NCBI GenBank assembly: GCA_001563875.1
Contig: LKMN01000008.1
Coordinates: 1 to 33,546 of the forward strand
Origin: Nanohaloarchaea archaeon B1-Br10_U2g1
GTDB lineage: Archaea > Nanohalarchaeota > Nanosalinia > Nanosalinales > Nanosalinaceae
Length of the DNA: 33,546 bases
Reading direction: 5' to 3'
The translations under genes were made by a program, and so were the position numbers. Shown piece by piece: positions 15,642 through 26,289 of the stretch. How positions within the stretch are numbered: the first letter of the stretch is position 1; each line of letters opens with the position of its first letter. The notes beneath the pieces were generated by a model that was not told the DNA's origin, did no database searches, and saw only the letters and a list, made by a program, of their open reading frames with translations.

Positions 15642-16805
15642 ATGTTTTCATACCGGATGATCTTAGCCGACTGGATGCAGAAAGTAGACTTGGAAACAGA
15701 GATACACGAGGTTTATATCCACAGTTTTCTTTTCAGGTTTGCTACCAGTCTGATAAGCATATTTATTCCTTTGTACATTTTGGATATTGGTTTCGCGCCT
15801 ATATACGCAATTACGTTCTATATTGTCTATGATTTAACAATGCTTGTTTTTTCGGTTCCTTTTGCGTACCTAGCAGCCAGAATAGGTTACAAGCGTGTAG
15901 CCTTACTGTCTAGTATCCTTTGGCTATCGTTTTACCTGTTTTTAAGAGTTGTAGAAACATATCCGGCTCTATACCTAGCGGCTGTAATCGGAGGAATGGG
16001 TTTCAACCTTTACTGGATAGGTATGAATCCGGAGGTTGCAGAGAGCAGTCATGAAGACAGAACAGATAAAGAGTCCGGATTCTTTTTCTCAATGCCGTCT
16101 CTAGCCAATATTGTCTCTCCATTTGTAGGAGGCCTAATTTTAGCTTTGTTGGGCTTTAGCTCTCTTTTTGTACTGGCCACTGTCATGATAGGTGTATCTT
16201 TTGTACCTTTCTTATTTTCCAGAGAACACAGAGGAGGAATGGAGCTTGGATATTCTGATTTCGTGTCTAAAGAGTATTTAGATGACTTCTTAACCTACTT
16301 CTTTGATGGCTTACAGTCTGTAGGACATATAGTTATTTGGCCGCTATATATAGCAGTAGTTATAGGAGGAAGCGTAAACATAGGAAGCGTAGGTAGTCTG
16401 TTAGCACTTGGCGGGGCGCTGTCAAGTATATTTGTAGGTAAGCTAAGTCAGAGGTATGGGAGAAACAAGGTGCTGTTCTATGGACCTTCGTGTTTAGCAT
16501 TGGTTGTGGTCTCAATGGCTTTAACCGGCTCGGTTGCGGTCGCGTTCTTGGTATCGCTTCTACATGGACTGTTCCATAACACTCTTACTGTACCTATCTA
16601 CGGCTCAGCAATAGACAGAAGTGAGGAATCAGATGTGCTCGAGTACTTTACGTTCAGGGAGGTAGCTCTTACACTTGGAAGGCTTTTCGGACTTTCTATT
16701 GCAGGTCTAGGCTTTGTCATTGTCCCAGAGTATAAGTTCTTAGCAGCGTTCAGCTTTATGGCGGTGGCGGTACTTCTGTGCTCGTTTTTCGCCCGTCGAA
16801 TATGA
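15642..16805 (+). CDS. Major facilitator superfamily transporter
   Basis: 387-aa polytopic inner-membrane protein with about 11-12 hydrophobic helices in two halves. MFS loop motifs follow helix 2 (YLAARIGYKRVALLSS) and helix 8 (GKLSQRYGRNKVLFYG), as expected for the duplicated fold. Its substrate cannot be read from the sequence; export of organic acids or uptake of small metabolites are both possible. Either the ATG at 15642 or that at 15657 could be the start; a weak TTTACAA box (15621-15627) fits 15657 slightly better. It is divergent from the dehydrogenase operon and followed after 62 nt by acetyl-CoA synthetase. Confidence 0.9.
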   Translation: MFSYRMILADWMQKVDLETEIHEVYIHSFLFRFATSLISIFIPLYILDIGFAPIYAITFYIVYDLTMLVFSVPFAYLAARIGYKRVALLSSILWLSFYLFLRVVETYPALYLAAVIGGMGFNLYWIGMNPEVAESSHEDRTDKESGFFFSMPSLANIVSPFVGGLILALLGFSSLFVLATVMIGVSFVPFLFSREHRGGMELGYSDFVSKEYLDDFLTYFFDGLQSVGHIVIWPLYIAVVIGGSVNIGSVGSLLALGGALSSIFVGKLSQRYGRNKVLFYGPSCLALVVVSMALTGSVAVAFLVSLLHGLFHNTLTVPIYGSAIDRSEESDVLEYFTFREVALTLGRLFGLSIAGLGFVIVPEYKFLAAFSFMAVAVLLCSFFARRI

Positions 16806-16867
16806 TTTTTTGCGACTTCAAAGTGAAATAAACACTCTAAATAACCAGTTTCTACAAGCTTATACAC

Positions 16868-18925
16868 GTGGATCTAGACAAACTGTTCAGACCGGACAAA
16901 GTAGCTGTTGTAGGAGCATCTAGACAAGAAGGTAAAACCGGGCATGAGATATTTGACAACCTTCTACACGGGTTTGAAGGAGAAGTTGTGCCGGTGAACC
17001 CTAAAGCGGACGAGATTCACGGCGTACAAGCAGTAAAAGAAGTGCCTGAAGACACGGATTTGGCGGTTATAGCTGTTCCTGCAAAGATAGTGCCCGAAGT
17101 TATCTACGATTGTGGAGACAAAGATGTGGAGGCCGCAATAGTTGTTTCAGCAGGTTTCTCGGAGACAGGAAACAAAGAGCTTGAAGAACATGTGGTTCGC
17201 AAGGCAGAGCAGAACGGTATAACTCTATTAGGACCGAACGTATTAGGAATCATAAACACGGAGAACGGTATGAATGCCTCTTTCGCCTCCAAGATGCCGG
17301 AAAAGGGAGACATGGCATTTATGAGCCAGTCAGGAGCTTTCTGTACCGCGATACTTGACTACGCAAAAGCCGAGCATATAGGCTTCAAACATTTTGTATC
17401 TCTCGGAAACAAGGCTATGATCGATGAAGTAGACCTACTTGAATACTGGAAGGAAAAAGACATAGGGGCTGTACTCTCTTACACTGAAGGAATTAAGAAC
17501 GGCCGAGACTTCATTGAAGCTGCCATGGAGACCTCGGAAGAAACACCGATAGTAATGGTGAAATCTGGTAGGACTCAGCAAGGAGGCCAAGCTGCGTCCA
17601 GTCATACAGGGAGTATGGCCGGAAGCTACGAAGCGTATAAAGCCGCTTTCCGGAAAACGGGCATAATAGAAGCAGAATCCAACCGAGAGCTACTTGAGTT
17701 TGGTAGAGCCTTTGACTATCAGCCAGTACCTGAAGGCGATAATGTTGCAGTAGTTACAAACGCAGGAGGTCCTGGAGTTGTAACAACTGATGAGATAGCA
17801 GAACACGGTTTGAAGCTTGCCGAGCTAAGTATGGAGACTAAAAGAAGTCTCAGAGAGATAATGCCTGAGGAAGTGGAACCTGTGAACCCGATAGATGTTA
17901 TAGGGGATGCAGGACACCACAGATATCAGAAAGCATTAAACCATGTTTTAGAGGATGAAAAAGTCGACTCGGTTATCGTTATACTTACGCCTCAAGCCAA
18001 TACAGAGATAGAGAAAACCGCAAAAACCATAGTAAAAGCCGCTAAAAGCACCGATAAAACTGTTTTCGCATCCTTCATGGGTGAGAAAGATGTACAAAAA
18101 GGTATAGATATACTGGAAAAGGAGGAGGTGCCAGAGTTCCAAGACCCTATGGATGCGGTGAAAACACTCAAAGCTATGAAGGGTTACAGAGAATTTCTTG
18201 AACAAGAAAAGACGTTTAAAGACTTTAATTATGAAAAAGAAAGAGCTCGCTCCGCACTAGAAAACATTGAAGAATACAGTTCTAAAGAAGAGCTTTTCAA
18301 AGCTTACAACTTTAAAATGGCTCTGACAGAGCTCGCTGAAGCTCCTCTAGATGCTGAAAAAGCTGCATCAAACGTAGGATATCCTGTGGTCCTAAAGGTC
18401 GAATCACCTGATATTAAACACAAAACAGATATAGGAGGAGTAAAAACAGGTCTGAACTCAAAGAAAGAGGTCAAACAAGCCTTCCATGATATAGTCAACA
18501 ATGTCCATGTCAATGCAGGAGGATCATCTATAGAAGGGTTATTGGTCCAAGAACAGCTAGATGGGCTTGAAGTGGCGCTTGGTATGAAGAGAGATCCACA
18601 GTTCGGACCTATTATAATGGTAGGTCTTGGAGGAATCTATATAGAGGTTCTTAAAGACGTCAGCTTCGGTATAGCTCCTATAACGGAAGAAGAAGCCGAA
18701 AAAATGTTGGAGGAGCTACAGGCTCACGAGCTGTTCGAAGGTGCGAGAGGAGAAGAACACAGCCTAGAACCCGTTAAAGACGCGATTATCCGTCTGGGAG
18801 ATATGGCTCTAGAACATGAGGAGTTAGAGGAGATAGATCTGAACCCGGTGGTCCTACAGGACGGAAAACTTTACATCGCGGATATAGTGGTGGAGACCTC
18901 TGAAGATCTGGAAAAGTCCAAATAA
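16868..18925 (+). CDS. acd: Acetate-CoA ligase (ADP-forming), fused alpha-beta
   Basis: 685-aa enzyme converting acetyl-CoA + ADP + Pi to acetate + CoA + ATP, the archaeal substrate-level phosphorylation step. Domain order is an N-terminal CoA-binding Rossmann domain (VAVVGASRQEGKTGHEI), two succinyl-CoA-ligase-like domains with the phosphorylated His246 in SSHTGSMAGS, then a C-terminal ATP-grasp domain (about 465-685; VLKVESPDIKHKTDIGG and VGLGGIYIEVLKD). The alpha and beta subunits, separate in Pyrococcus, are fused here, as in haloarchaea. The start is GTG at 16868 with an A/T-rich TCTAAATAAC about 25-30 nt before it. It lies beside the pyruvate dehydrogenase and malic enzyme genes. Confidence 0.96.
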   Translation: MDLDKLFRPDKVAVVGASRQEGKTGHEIFDNLLHGFEGEVVPVNPKADEIHGVQAVKEVPEDTDLAVIAVPAKIVPEVIYDCGDKDVEAAIVVSAGFSETGNKELEEHVVRKAEQNGITLLGPNVLGIINTENGMNASFASKMPEKGDMAFMSQSGAFCTAILDYAKAEHIGFKHFVSLGNKAMIDEVDLLEYWKEKDIGAVLSYTEGIKNGRDFIEAAMETSEETPIVMVKSGRTQQGGQAASSHTGSMAGSYEAYKAAFRKTGIIEAESNRELLEFGRAFDYQPVPEGDNVAVVTNAGGPGVVTTDEIAEHGLKLAELSMETKRSLREIMPEEVEPVNPIDVIGDAGHHRYQKALNHVLEDEKVDSVIVILTPQANTEIEKTAKTIVKAAKSTDKTVFASFMGEKDVQKGIDILEKEEVPEFQDPMDAVKTLKAMKGYREFLEQEKTFKDFNYEKERARSALENIEEYSSKEELFKAYNFKMALTELAEAPLDAEKAASNVGYPVVLKVESPDIKHKTDIGGVKTGLNSKKEVKQAFHDIVNNVHVNAGGSSIEGLLVQEQLDGLEVALGMKRDPQFGPIIMVGLGGIYIEVLKDVSFGIAPITEEEAEKMLEELQAHELFEGARGEEHSLEPVKDAIIRLGDMALEHEELEEIDLNPVVLQDGKLYIADIVVETSEDLEKSK

Positions 18926-18982
18926 CTTGTTCACTTAAATTTTCCAAAGACATTTAGACCTTTACCGACTAATTTTTCACTC

Positions 18983-20134
18983 ATGACTCTAGAGGAAGAT
19001 GCCTTAGACCTTCACTCAAGGAATCCTGGTAAAATCAGTGTTGAAGCTTCGGTTGATATCAGTTCAAAAGATGATCTAAACCTTGTCTATACTCCAGGCG
19101 TTGCAGAGCCGTGTAAAGAGATAAGCAAAGACAAGAGTAAAGCCTATAACTACACTTCAAAAAGCAATCTTGTAGCTGTAGTAAGTGATGGCTCTGCTGT
19201 TCTAGGATTAGGAGATATAGGTGCTGAAGCATCAATGCCGGTGATGGAAGGAAAAGCAAACCTTTTGAAAAAGTTTGGAGATGTAGACGGCTTTCCTTTG
19301 GTGGTCGATACTGGAGACTCTGAAGAAATAATTGAAACTGTTGAAAGAGTGGCTCCGACCTTTGGAGCAGTAAATCTAGAGGATATTAAAGCACCTGAAT
19401 GTTTTGAAATTGAAGAGAAGTTGAAGGAGAGGCTGGGAATACCTGTATTTCACGACGATCAGCACGGAACCGCTATAGTAGTTCTTGCAGCTCTTAAAAA
19501 TAGTCTTGAGATTGTAGAGAAAGACTTGGCCGATGTGAAAGTAACTGTTCTAGGTTCAGGGGCAGCAGGCGTAGCCGTATCAAAGTTTCTAGATGATGCG
19601 GGTGTTGGAGAAGTTGTCGTAGTCGATTCTTCAGGAATAATCTCCTCTGATAGAGGGAATAGTCACAAACAAAGACTTGCTGAAAGACTGGGTATAAATG
19701 AAGAAGGCTCGATGGAGGATGCTATAGAAGGCTCTGATGTAGTTATAGGTCTCTCAACAGGGGGTATAGTCTCAAAGCAGATGGTTGAGTCTATGAATGA
19801 AGACTCAATTGTCTTCGCTCTAGCAAACCCTGAACCCGAGATACATCCTGAAGAAGCTAGAGAGGCAGGAGCAGAAATAGTTGCAACAGGTAGAAGCGAC
19901 TATTCTAACCAAGTCAACAACTCACTGGTCTTCCCAGGAGTCTTCCGAGGAGCCTTGAATGCCGGAGCTACCGAGATAAATGAAGAAATGAAGAAAGAAG
20001 CATCTGAAGCCGTAGCAGAGTCAATAAAACCGGAGAAAGATATGATAGTTCCCAACACTCTAGACAAAGAACTTGCTATGGAGATAGCTACTAGAGTGGA
20101 GAAGGCGGCAAGAGAAACCGGCGTGGTGAGATAG
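18983..20134 (+). CDS. NAD(P)-dependent malic enzyme (oxaloacetate-decarboxylating)
   Basis: 383-aa enzyme that oxidatively decarboxylates malate to pyruvate. The N-terminal domain has LVYTPGVAEPCKEI and VSDGSAVLGLGDIG. The metal and substrate region is LEDIKAPECFEIEEKL, then FHDDQHGTAIVVLAAL. The NAD-binding Rossmann motif is VLGSGAAGVAVSKFL. Its length matches the short bacterial/archaeal form, without a C-terminal phosphotransacetylase domain. It probably feeds pyruvate to the dehydrogenase complex encoded nearby. The methionine aminopeptidase gene starts 4 nt after its stop. Confidence 0.95.
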   Translation: MTLEEDALDLHSRNPGKISVEASVDISSKDDLNLVYTPGVAEPCKEISKDKSKAYNYTSKSNLVAVVSDGSAVLGLGDIGAEASMPVMEGKANLLKKFGDVDGFPLVVDTGDSEEIIETVERVAPTFGAVNLEDIKAPECFEIEEKLKERLGIPVFHDDQHGTAIVVLAALKNSLEIVEKDLADVKVTVLGSGAAGVAVSKFLDDAGVGEVVVVDSSGIISSDRGNSHKQRLAERLGINEEGSMEDAIEGSDVVIGLSTGGIVSKQMVESMNEDSIVFALANPEPEIHPEEAREAGAEIVATGRSDYSNQVNNSLVFPGVFRGALNAGATEINEEMKKEASEAVAESIKPEKDMIVPNTLDKELAMEIATRVEKAARETGVVR

Positions 20135-20138
20135 AAAA

Positions 20139-21029
20139 ATGGATGAGGAGACACGTCAACATTATCTAAAAGCAGGAAAAGTTGTACAAGAAGCTAGGAA
20201 AATCGCTAGAGAACAGGCAGAACCAGGTAAAAACCTGAAAGAGATAGCAGAGACTGTGGAGCAGCATGTAAGGGATGAAGGACTGAAGCCGGCCTTCCCT
20301 GTCAATACATCTATAAATGATGAAGCGGCACATTATACTCCTTCAACCGATGAAGAGAGAATTCTAGAAGAACATGATGTTTTAAAAATCGATATAGGAG
20401 CACAATCAAACGGATTCATAGCCGATACGGCCTTAACAGTTAATCCTTCGGGCAAGCATCAAGAACTGATTGAAGCAGTTGAGGACGTGCTTCAAAAGGC
20501 GCTTGAATATGTAGAGCCTGGCGTAACTATAGGTGAATTCGGTGCATACGTCCAGGAGCAAGTGCCTGAAGATTATGAACCTGTTATGAATCTTACAGGA
20601 CACTATCTGGACCAACATACTCAGCATGCAGGGGTATCAATACCTAACGTAGAGAACGGGTCTAACCATAAGTTCAAGGAAGGAGATGCAGTAGCAATCG
20701 AACCTTTCATAACTGAGGGATCAGGCAAAGTAGTTCACGGCAAACCAGGAAATATCTACATGCTTGAATCAGAGAGAAACGTTAGGGGAAGAACGGAAAG
20801 AAAACTACTTCGTAACATTAAGAAGTTCAAAGGACTGCCTTTTACAACTAGATGGATCTCAAACTATGGAGGAAGAGAGAAAATGGCTATGAGAAAACTG
20901 GTTCAAAACGGTGTAGTAAAGTCTTACGATGTCCTAAAGGATAGTCAAGAAGGTCTCGTCGCTCAGGCAGAACATACAGTACTAGTAGGTGTCGATGACG
21001 GAAACAACATAATCACCACTAAAAACTAG
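20139..21029 (+). CDS. map: Methionine aminopeptidase, type II
   Basis: 296-aa metalloprotease that removes initiator Met from nascent proteins. Metal ligands of the pita-bread fold are visible: Asp85 and Asp96 (DIGAQSNGFIAD), His154 (LTGHYLD), Glu188 (AIEPFIT) and Glu278 (AQAEHTVLV). The helical insertion between His154 and the C-terminus (LRNIKKFKGLPFTTRW) marks the archaeal/eukaryotic type II enzyme. It begins 4 nt after malic enzyme, so it is probably in the same transcript. Its stop codon shares the palindrome CTAG with the stop of the convergent gene. Confidence 0.96.
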   Translation: MDEETRQHYLKAGKVVQEARKIAREQAEPGKNLKEIAETVEQHVRDEGLKPAFPVNTSINDEAAHYTPSTDEERILEEHDVLKIDIGAQSNGFIADTALTVNPSGKHQELIEAVEDVLQKALEYVEPGVTIGEFGAYVQEQVPEDYEPVMNLTGHYLDQHTQHAGVSIPNVENGSNHKFKEGDAVAIEPFITEGSGKVVHGKPGNIYMLESERNVRGRTERKLLRNIKKFKGLPFTTRWISNYGGREKMAMRKLVQNGVVKSYDVLKDSQEGLVAQAEHTVLVGVDDGNNIITTKN

Positions 21030-21538
21030 ACTTCACACATATTTTTCCTTCCTTTCTCCGAGATCCATAAGGCCGAGCACGTCAGGAGCAGGATACTGAG
21101 TATACCAAACTCCAAACCGCCTAGCGGTAGGAAGCTTATTCCTATCGAAAAACCAGCTAGGCTTAAGGCGCCTGTTGTGCATGCAGCGCATCCTGAAAGC
21201 ATCAGTCCCAGTACGCTGCCTGAAAATCCTCCCGAAGCACCACCAAAGGACAGATTTTTGATTAAAAGCACCACATTGACAGCTATTAGTAGGGAAGTTA
21301 CTAAGGTTACTGTGAGATTTGGCAGATGTACTGTTGACGGATATCCTATCGCTAAATTTACTATAAGAGATGATAAGACGCTGAAGTTAAGATCTGTTAA
21401 GTAGGAGAAAAGAAGAGAAAAATTGTTTGATACGGTTAGAATAATATAGGAGGCTACAGAGACTACGGACAAGACTATAAGTCCCTGAAGCGTGCCTATA
21501 CTACTTCCGATATTTGCTAAGTTTCCTTTAGTTAGCAT
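21026..21538 (-). CDS. Polytopic membrane protein with CxxC, partner of DsbA-like protein
   Basis: 170 aa with about five hydrophobic segments (near residues 18-37, 52-66, 76-94, 105-135 and 138-158). Cys117 and Cys120 form a CAAC motif inside the fourth, Gly-rich segment (LMLSGCAACTTGALSLAGF), with further Cys near the C-terminus. I do not recognise the family. The ATG at 21538 overlaps the end of the DsbA-like gene by 11 nt, so the two are coupled. A membrane CxxC protein next to a secreted thioredoxin-fold oxidase suggests a DsbB/VKOR-like electron acceptor, but the typical loop Cys pairs of those families are not seen; this is inference. A TTG start six bases upstream is also possible. 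Confidence 0.7.
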   Translation of the reverse strand: MLTKGNLANIGSSIGTLQGLIVLSVVSVASYIILTVSNNFSLLFSYLTDLNFSVLSSLIVNLAIGYPSTVHLPNLTVTLVTSLLIAVNVVLLIKNLSFGGASGGFSGSVLGLMLSGCAACTTGALSLAGFSIGISFLPLGGLEFGILSILLLTCSALWISEKGRKNMCEV

Positions 21539-22445
21539 CGGCAAGCTTATCCTCTATCACAGTCTGGAAAGCTGTGTAAGGCTGTGCTCCCTCAACTGTC
21601 TCCCCGTCAATAAATACGGTTGGTGTTGCCTGTGCGCCTAGAGACTCACCTTCCTGAGCTTGGTTTGAGACCTCCATCTGGGATCGGTCTTCATCCAGAC
21701 ACTGTTCGTACTCCTCTGTATCAAGTCCTAACTGGTCAGACCACTCAACCATAGTGCTTTCATACTCTGCAGGATTTGTCTCTGCAAGATCTCTTAGCTG
21801 CTCAAAGTTACTGAAGTGTTCGTGGTGGAATATCCAGTATGCTTCACTATCTTCCTGCTCTGCAACACATTCATGAGCCTCAGCAGAGATTTCGCCTCCT
21901 ACCACAGGGAACTGTCTAAAGTAGTACTGTACGTCTCCTGTCTCGATATAGTTCTCAGCTATATCTCCAAAGGCTGAGTTTGCATCAAGCTGTTGAGCTA
22001 CCTCTTGATTGTTGTATGCTGCACAGAACGGGCAGAAGAAGTCTTCATAGCTTACTATTGTTACGTCGGCGTCTGCATCACCAAGCCGAGGAGCACCTTC
22101 AAGACTGACGGTGTTTCCATCCCATTCTACGTCCTCAGACCCGAAACCAACCTCTACATCGTAAGGTAGTTCGGTATTTATGTCATCCAGATCGGAGTCT
22201 GGCTCAGCTGTTCCGGGCTCTTGCTCCCCTGTCTCATCTACAGAAGGCTCTGTATCTTCTGAAGGAAGATCGCCGTCCGGACTATCTTCTAATTCGGCTT
22301 CCAATGAATCTAATTCGTCATTATCTGTTATGCTCGTAGCTACTACACCTAATAATATTCCGGTAACTACTCCAAATACAAAGGATAATATAATTGCTTT
22401 TTTAACGCTTACAAATATTCCGGGACTATCAGTTTCTTCCGACAT
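21528..22445 (-). CDS. Membrane-anchored DsbA-like thiol oxidoreductase
   Basis: 305-aa protein with one N-terminal membrane helix (about 17-38, N-in), a disordered acidic linker (40-95, rich in Asp, Glu, Ser and Pro), and an extracytoplasmic DsbA/thioredoxin domain. The active site is EDFFCPFCAAY (Cys138, Cys141), and the cis-Pro loop is GAQATPTVFIDG. The architecture is that of the DsbA/BdbD-like proteins of halophilic archaea, which form or shuffle disulfides in exported proteins. The acidic linker fits a high-salt exterior. It precedes and overlaps the CAAC membrane protein gene. A nearby exported substrate may be the pilin with its two Cys (inference). Confidence 0.92.
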   Translation of the reverse strand: MSEETDSPGIFVSVKKAIILSFVFGVVTGILLGVVATSITDNDELDSLEAELEDSPDGDLPSEDTEPSVDETGEQEPGTAEPDSDLDDINTELPYDVEVGFGSEDVEWDGNTVSLEGAPRLGDADADVTIVSYEDFFCPFCAAYNNQEVAQQLDANSAFGDIAENYIETGDVQYYFRQFPVVGGEISAEAHECVAEQEDSEAYWIFHHEHFSNFEQLRDLAETNPAEYESTMVEWSDQLGLDTEEYEQCLDEDRSQMEVSNQAQEGESLGAQATPTVFIDGETVEGAQPYTAFQTVIEDKLADAN

Positions 22446-22529
22446 AATATAACTTAATTTGGTAATGGGTTTTGTTAATATTTAACCGTGTTGGTGGCTT
22501 AAGAGAGAAGAGTAAATAGGTAAGAGGTT

Positions 22530-24792
<2,263 letters not shown>

Positions 24793-24812
<20 letters not shown>

Positions 24813-25143
24813 AATTATCCTCCTGTTTTATCTTATCGAGTATATGTTTCTCCTTTACTAGTACGGTGAAGATGTGGTGTGATACCTTGTTCTCCCATTT
24901 CTGGAAGTATTCTTCTACTTTTCCGGTGTAGGTCTTTGCAAATATGAAAACAGAGTCGTCTATCCGGGTGTTTGGTACCTTGTCCATAAGTCCTTCTTTC
25001 TCGTACTCGTAGGTTTTACCGTTCTTCTTCACGGTCTGTCTGTATCCGAAGAGTCCGCGGTAAAACTTGTTTCTCTCGTATACGGAGTCGAAGTACTCCC
25101 TGTTCGTGTTGTATGTTAGTAGGGCTGCCTTCTCGCTCGACAT
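24793..25143 (-). CDS. Unknown protein coupled to Cdc48
   Basis: 116 aa from the ATG at 25143 (an in-frame TTG three codons earlier is less likely). No family recognised. It is rich in Tyr, Lys and Glu. Alternating strands and helices ([23 protein letters not shown], residues about 66-88) suggest a small folded domain rather than disorder, with a charged C-terminal helix ([16 protein letters not shown]). Its 3' end overlaps the Cdc48 gene by 20 nt and contains the Cdc48 ribosome site, so the two are translated together. A role as adaptor or regulator of the unfoldase is possible but rests only on position. Confidence 0.7.
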
Positions 25144-25256
25144 AGTAAACAACTTTGTAGTCAGTAAACTTTAAACACTTTTTTGTTTACGTCAACAAAA
25201 ATCTTGTTAGTTTTCATTGGAAGGGGATAAAAGAGTTCTAACACTAAGTAAACGGT

Positions 25257-25946
25257 GTGAAGGTCGAAAGAGTCTCAACCGGCAGCGAACCCGTTGACAA
25301 GCTTCTAAAAGGCGGTGTCGAAAAAGGGATAATCACAAATATATTCGGAGAGTCAGGAAGTGGAAAAACAAACCTCTGTGTACAGGTCGCCGCCGAAGTA
25401 GCTGAAAAAGGCGGGAAAGTAGTCTACATAGATACAGAGAAAGGTTTCTCGCCAGAACGTTTCACACAGATCACCACTGAAGACAAACTCGACAACATAC
25501 TTCTTATGGAGCCCTACGACTTTGAAGACCAAGATGAAAGAATCCAGGCTTTAGAAGAAGTGGTGCGGAAGGAGGAGCCCGGACTCGTGGTCGTGGACTC
25601 CCTAGTATCGCTCTACCGTCTACAAGTTAAAGGAGACCAGATTCAAGAAGTAAACCAGAAGCTTTCGGCACAGCTATCACAGCTTTCAAAGATAGCAAGA
25701 AAGTATAACATACCGGTACTTGTGACCAACCAGGTCTACACAAGCTTTGAAGAAGATCAGCTGGAGCTTGTAGGACGAGATGTGCCGCGTTACTGGTCAA
25801 AGTGCTTAGTAAAACTCTCAAACCACAGCAAAAACGTCAGAAAAGCCGAGATAGAGAAACATCGATCACTTCCACAGGGAAGAGCGGAGAAGTTTGAGAT
25901 AGCTAACGAAGGTCTCTTGAAACCTAAGAAGAAAGGACTGTTTTAA
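25257..25946 (+). CDS. radB: DNA repair protein RadB (RecA/RadA paralogue)
   Basis: 229-aa archaeal recombination mediator. A single ATPase core starts almost at the N-terminus, without the helix-hairpin-helix domain of RadA. Walker A is GESGSGKT (31-38) and Walker B is GLVVVDSLVSLY. The end has the RadB-type segment EKHRSLPQGRAEKFEI. It helps RadA load or regulates recombination. The start is GTG at 25257, with GATAAAAGAG about 25-30 nt upstream giving a leaderless transcript. It is divergent from the Cdc48 cluster. Confidence 0.95.
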   Translation: MKVERVSTGSEPVDKLLKGGVEKGIITNIFGESGSGKTNLCVQVAAEVAEKGGKVVYIDTEKGFSPERFTQITTEDKLDNILLMEPYDFEDQDERIQALEEVVRKEEPGLVVVDSLVSLYRLQVKGDQIQEVNQKLSAQLSQLSKIARKYNIPVLVTNQVYTSFEEDQLELVGRDVPRYWSKCLVKLSNHSKNVRKAEIEKHRSLPQGRAEKFEIANEGLLKPKKKGLF

Positions 25947-25953
25947 CGGATTA

Positions 25954-25962
25954 TTTATAAAG
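25954..25962 (+). promoter_or_regulatory. TATA box upstream of short frames
   Basis: TTTATAAAG, eight bases after the radB stop, is centred about 27 nt before the ATG at 25985. This is one of the best archaeal promoter matches in the window, and it points into a stretch with no standard gene. Confidence 0.5.
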
Positions 25963-25984
25963 ATCCAGCATCACAGTTTGAGTT

Positions 25985-26153
25985 ATGAACGTTACAACAC
26001 CGAATCCGCAGCAGAAAGCCGAAGGTTTTATCGGAGCTGCTGTCTTATCCAAGGGTGGACGCGTTCTGCAAGGATAAACATTTCTCAACACTCCAAGATT
26101 CTAAACTTTCACTACTACTGATCCTGATTATTCTACTGCTGCTACTGCTGTAA
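25985..26153 (+). pseudogene. Small frameshifted gene or overlapping microproteins, poly-Leu tail
   Basis: A leaderless-positioned ATG at 25985 opens a 30-codon frame (MNVTTPNPQQKAEGFIGAAV...) that stops at 26075-26077. In the +1 frame an open stretch runs from 25989 to TAA at 26151-26153 and ends in a hydrophobic segment rich in Leu and Ile (LSLLLILIILLLLLL). Dropping one G in the GGG at 26053-26055 would join both into a protein of about 54 aa: a polar N-terminal part followed by a C-terminal membrane helix, a tail-anchored design like Sec61beta or small membrane peptides. It could be a real frameshift, a sequencing error, or two separate small frames. A GTG at 26055 could also start the tail frame. 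Confidence 0.35.
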
Positions 26154-26289
26154 AAAAGCGGTAGCGGTTTTCTTCTTGTTCTCAGGTTTTTCTGAACGAG
26201 GTAAAATCGCTATGAGACAAACAACAAACAACAACACAACTATAAACACTGCAAAACCCGTGAAAACAGTTGCAAGAGGTGAAAACTAA
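26130..26289 (+). other. Short open stretch in frame with the next gene, ending in TAA just before its ATG
   Basis: From about 26130 the frame used by the gene at 26290 is already open, encoding a Cys-rich patch (YCCYCC), a hydrophobic run (AVAVFFLFSGF) and an Asn/Thr-rich segment. TAA at 26287-26289 then directly precedes the ATG. The only ATG in this part is at 26212 (25 codons). AGAGGTG at 26275-26281 gives the downstream ATG a ribosome site. It is probably leader sequence, possibly a small leader peptide or a gene remnant. Confidence 0.25.

Noticed and set aside
26091-26153. CTACTG/CTGCTG repeats as a microsatellite or CRISPR-like array
   Set aside because: The repetition is short and explained by Leu codons in one frame; there are no regularly spaced repeats with unique spacers anywhere in the window.
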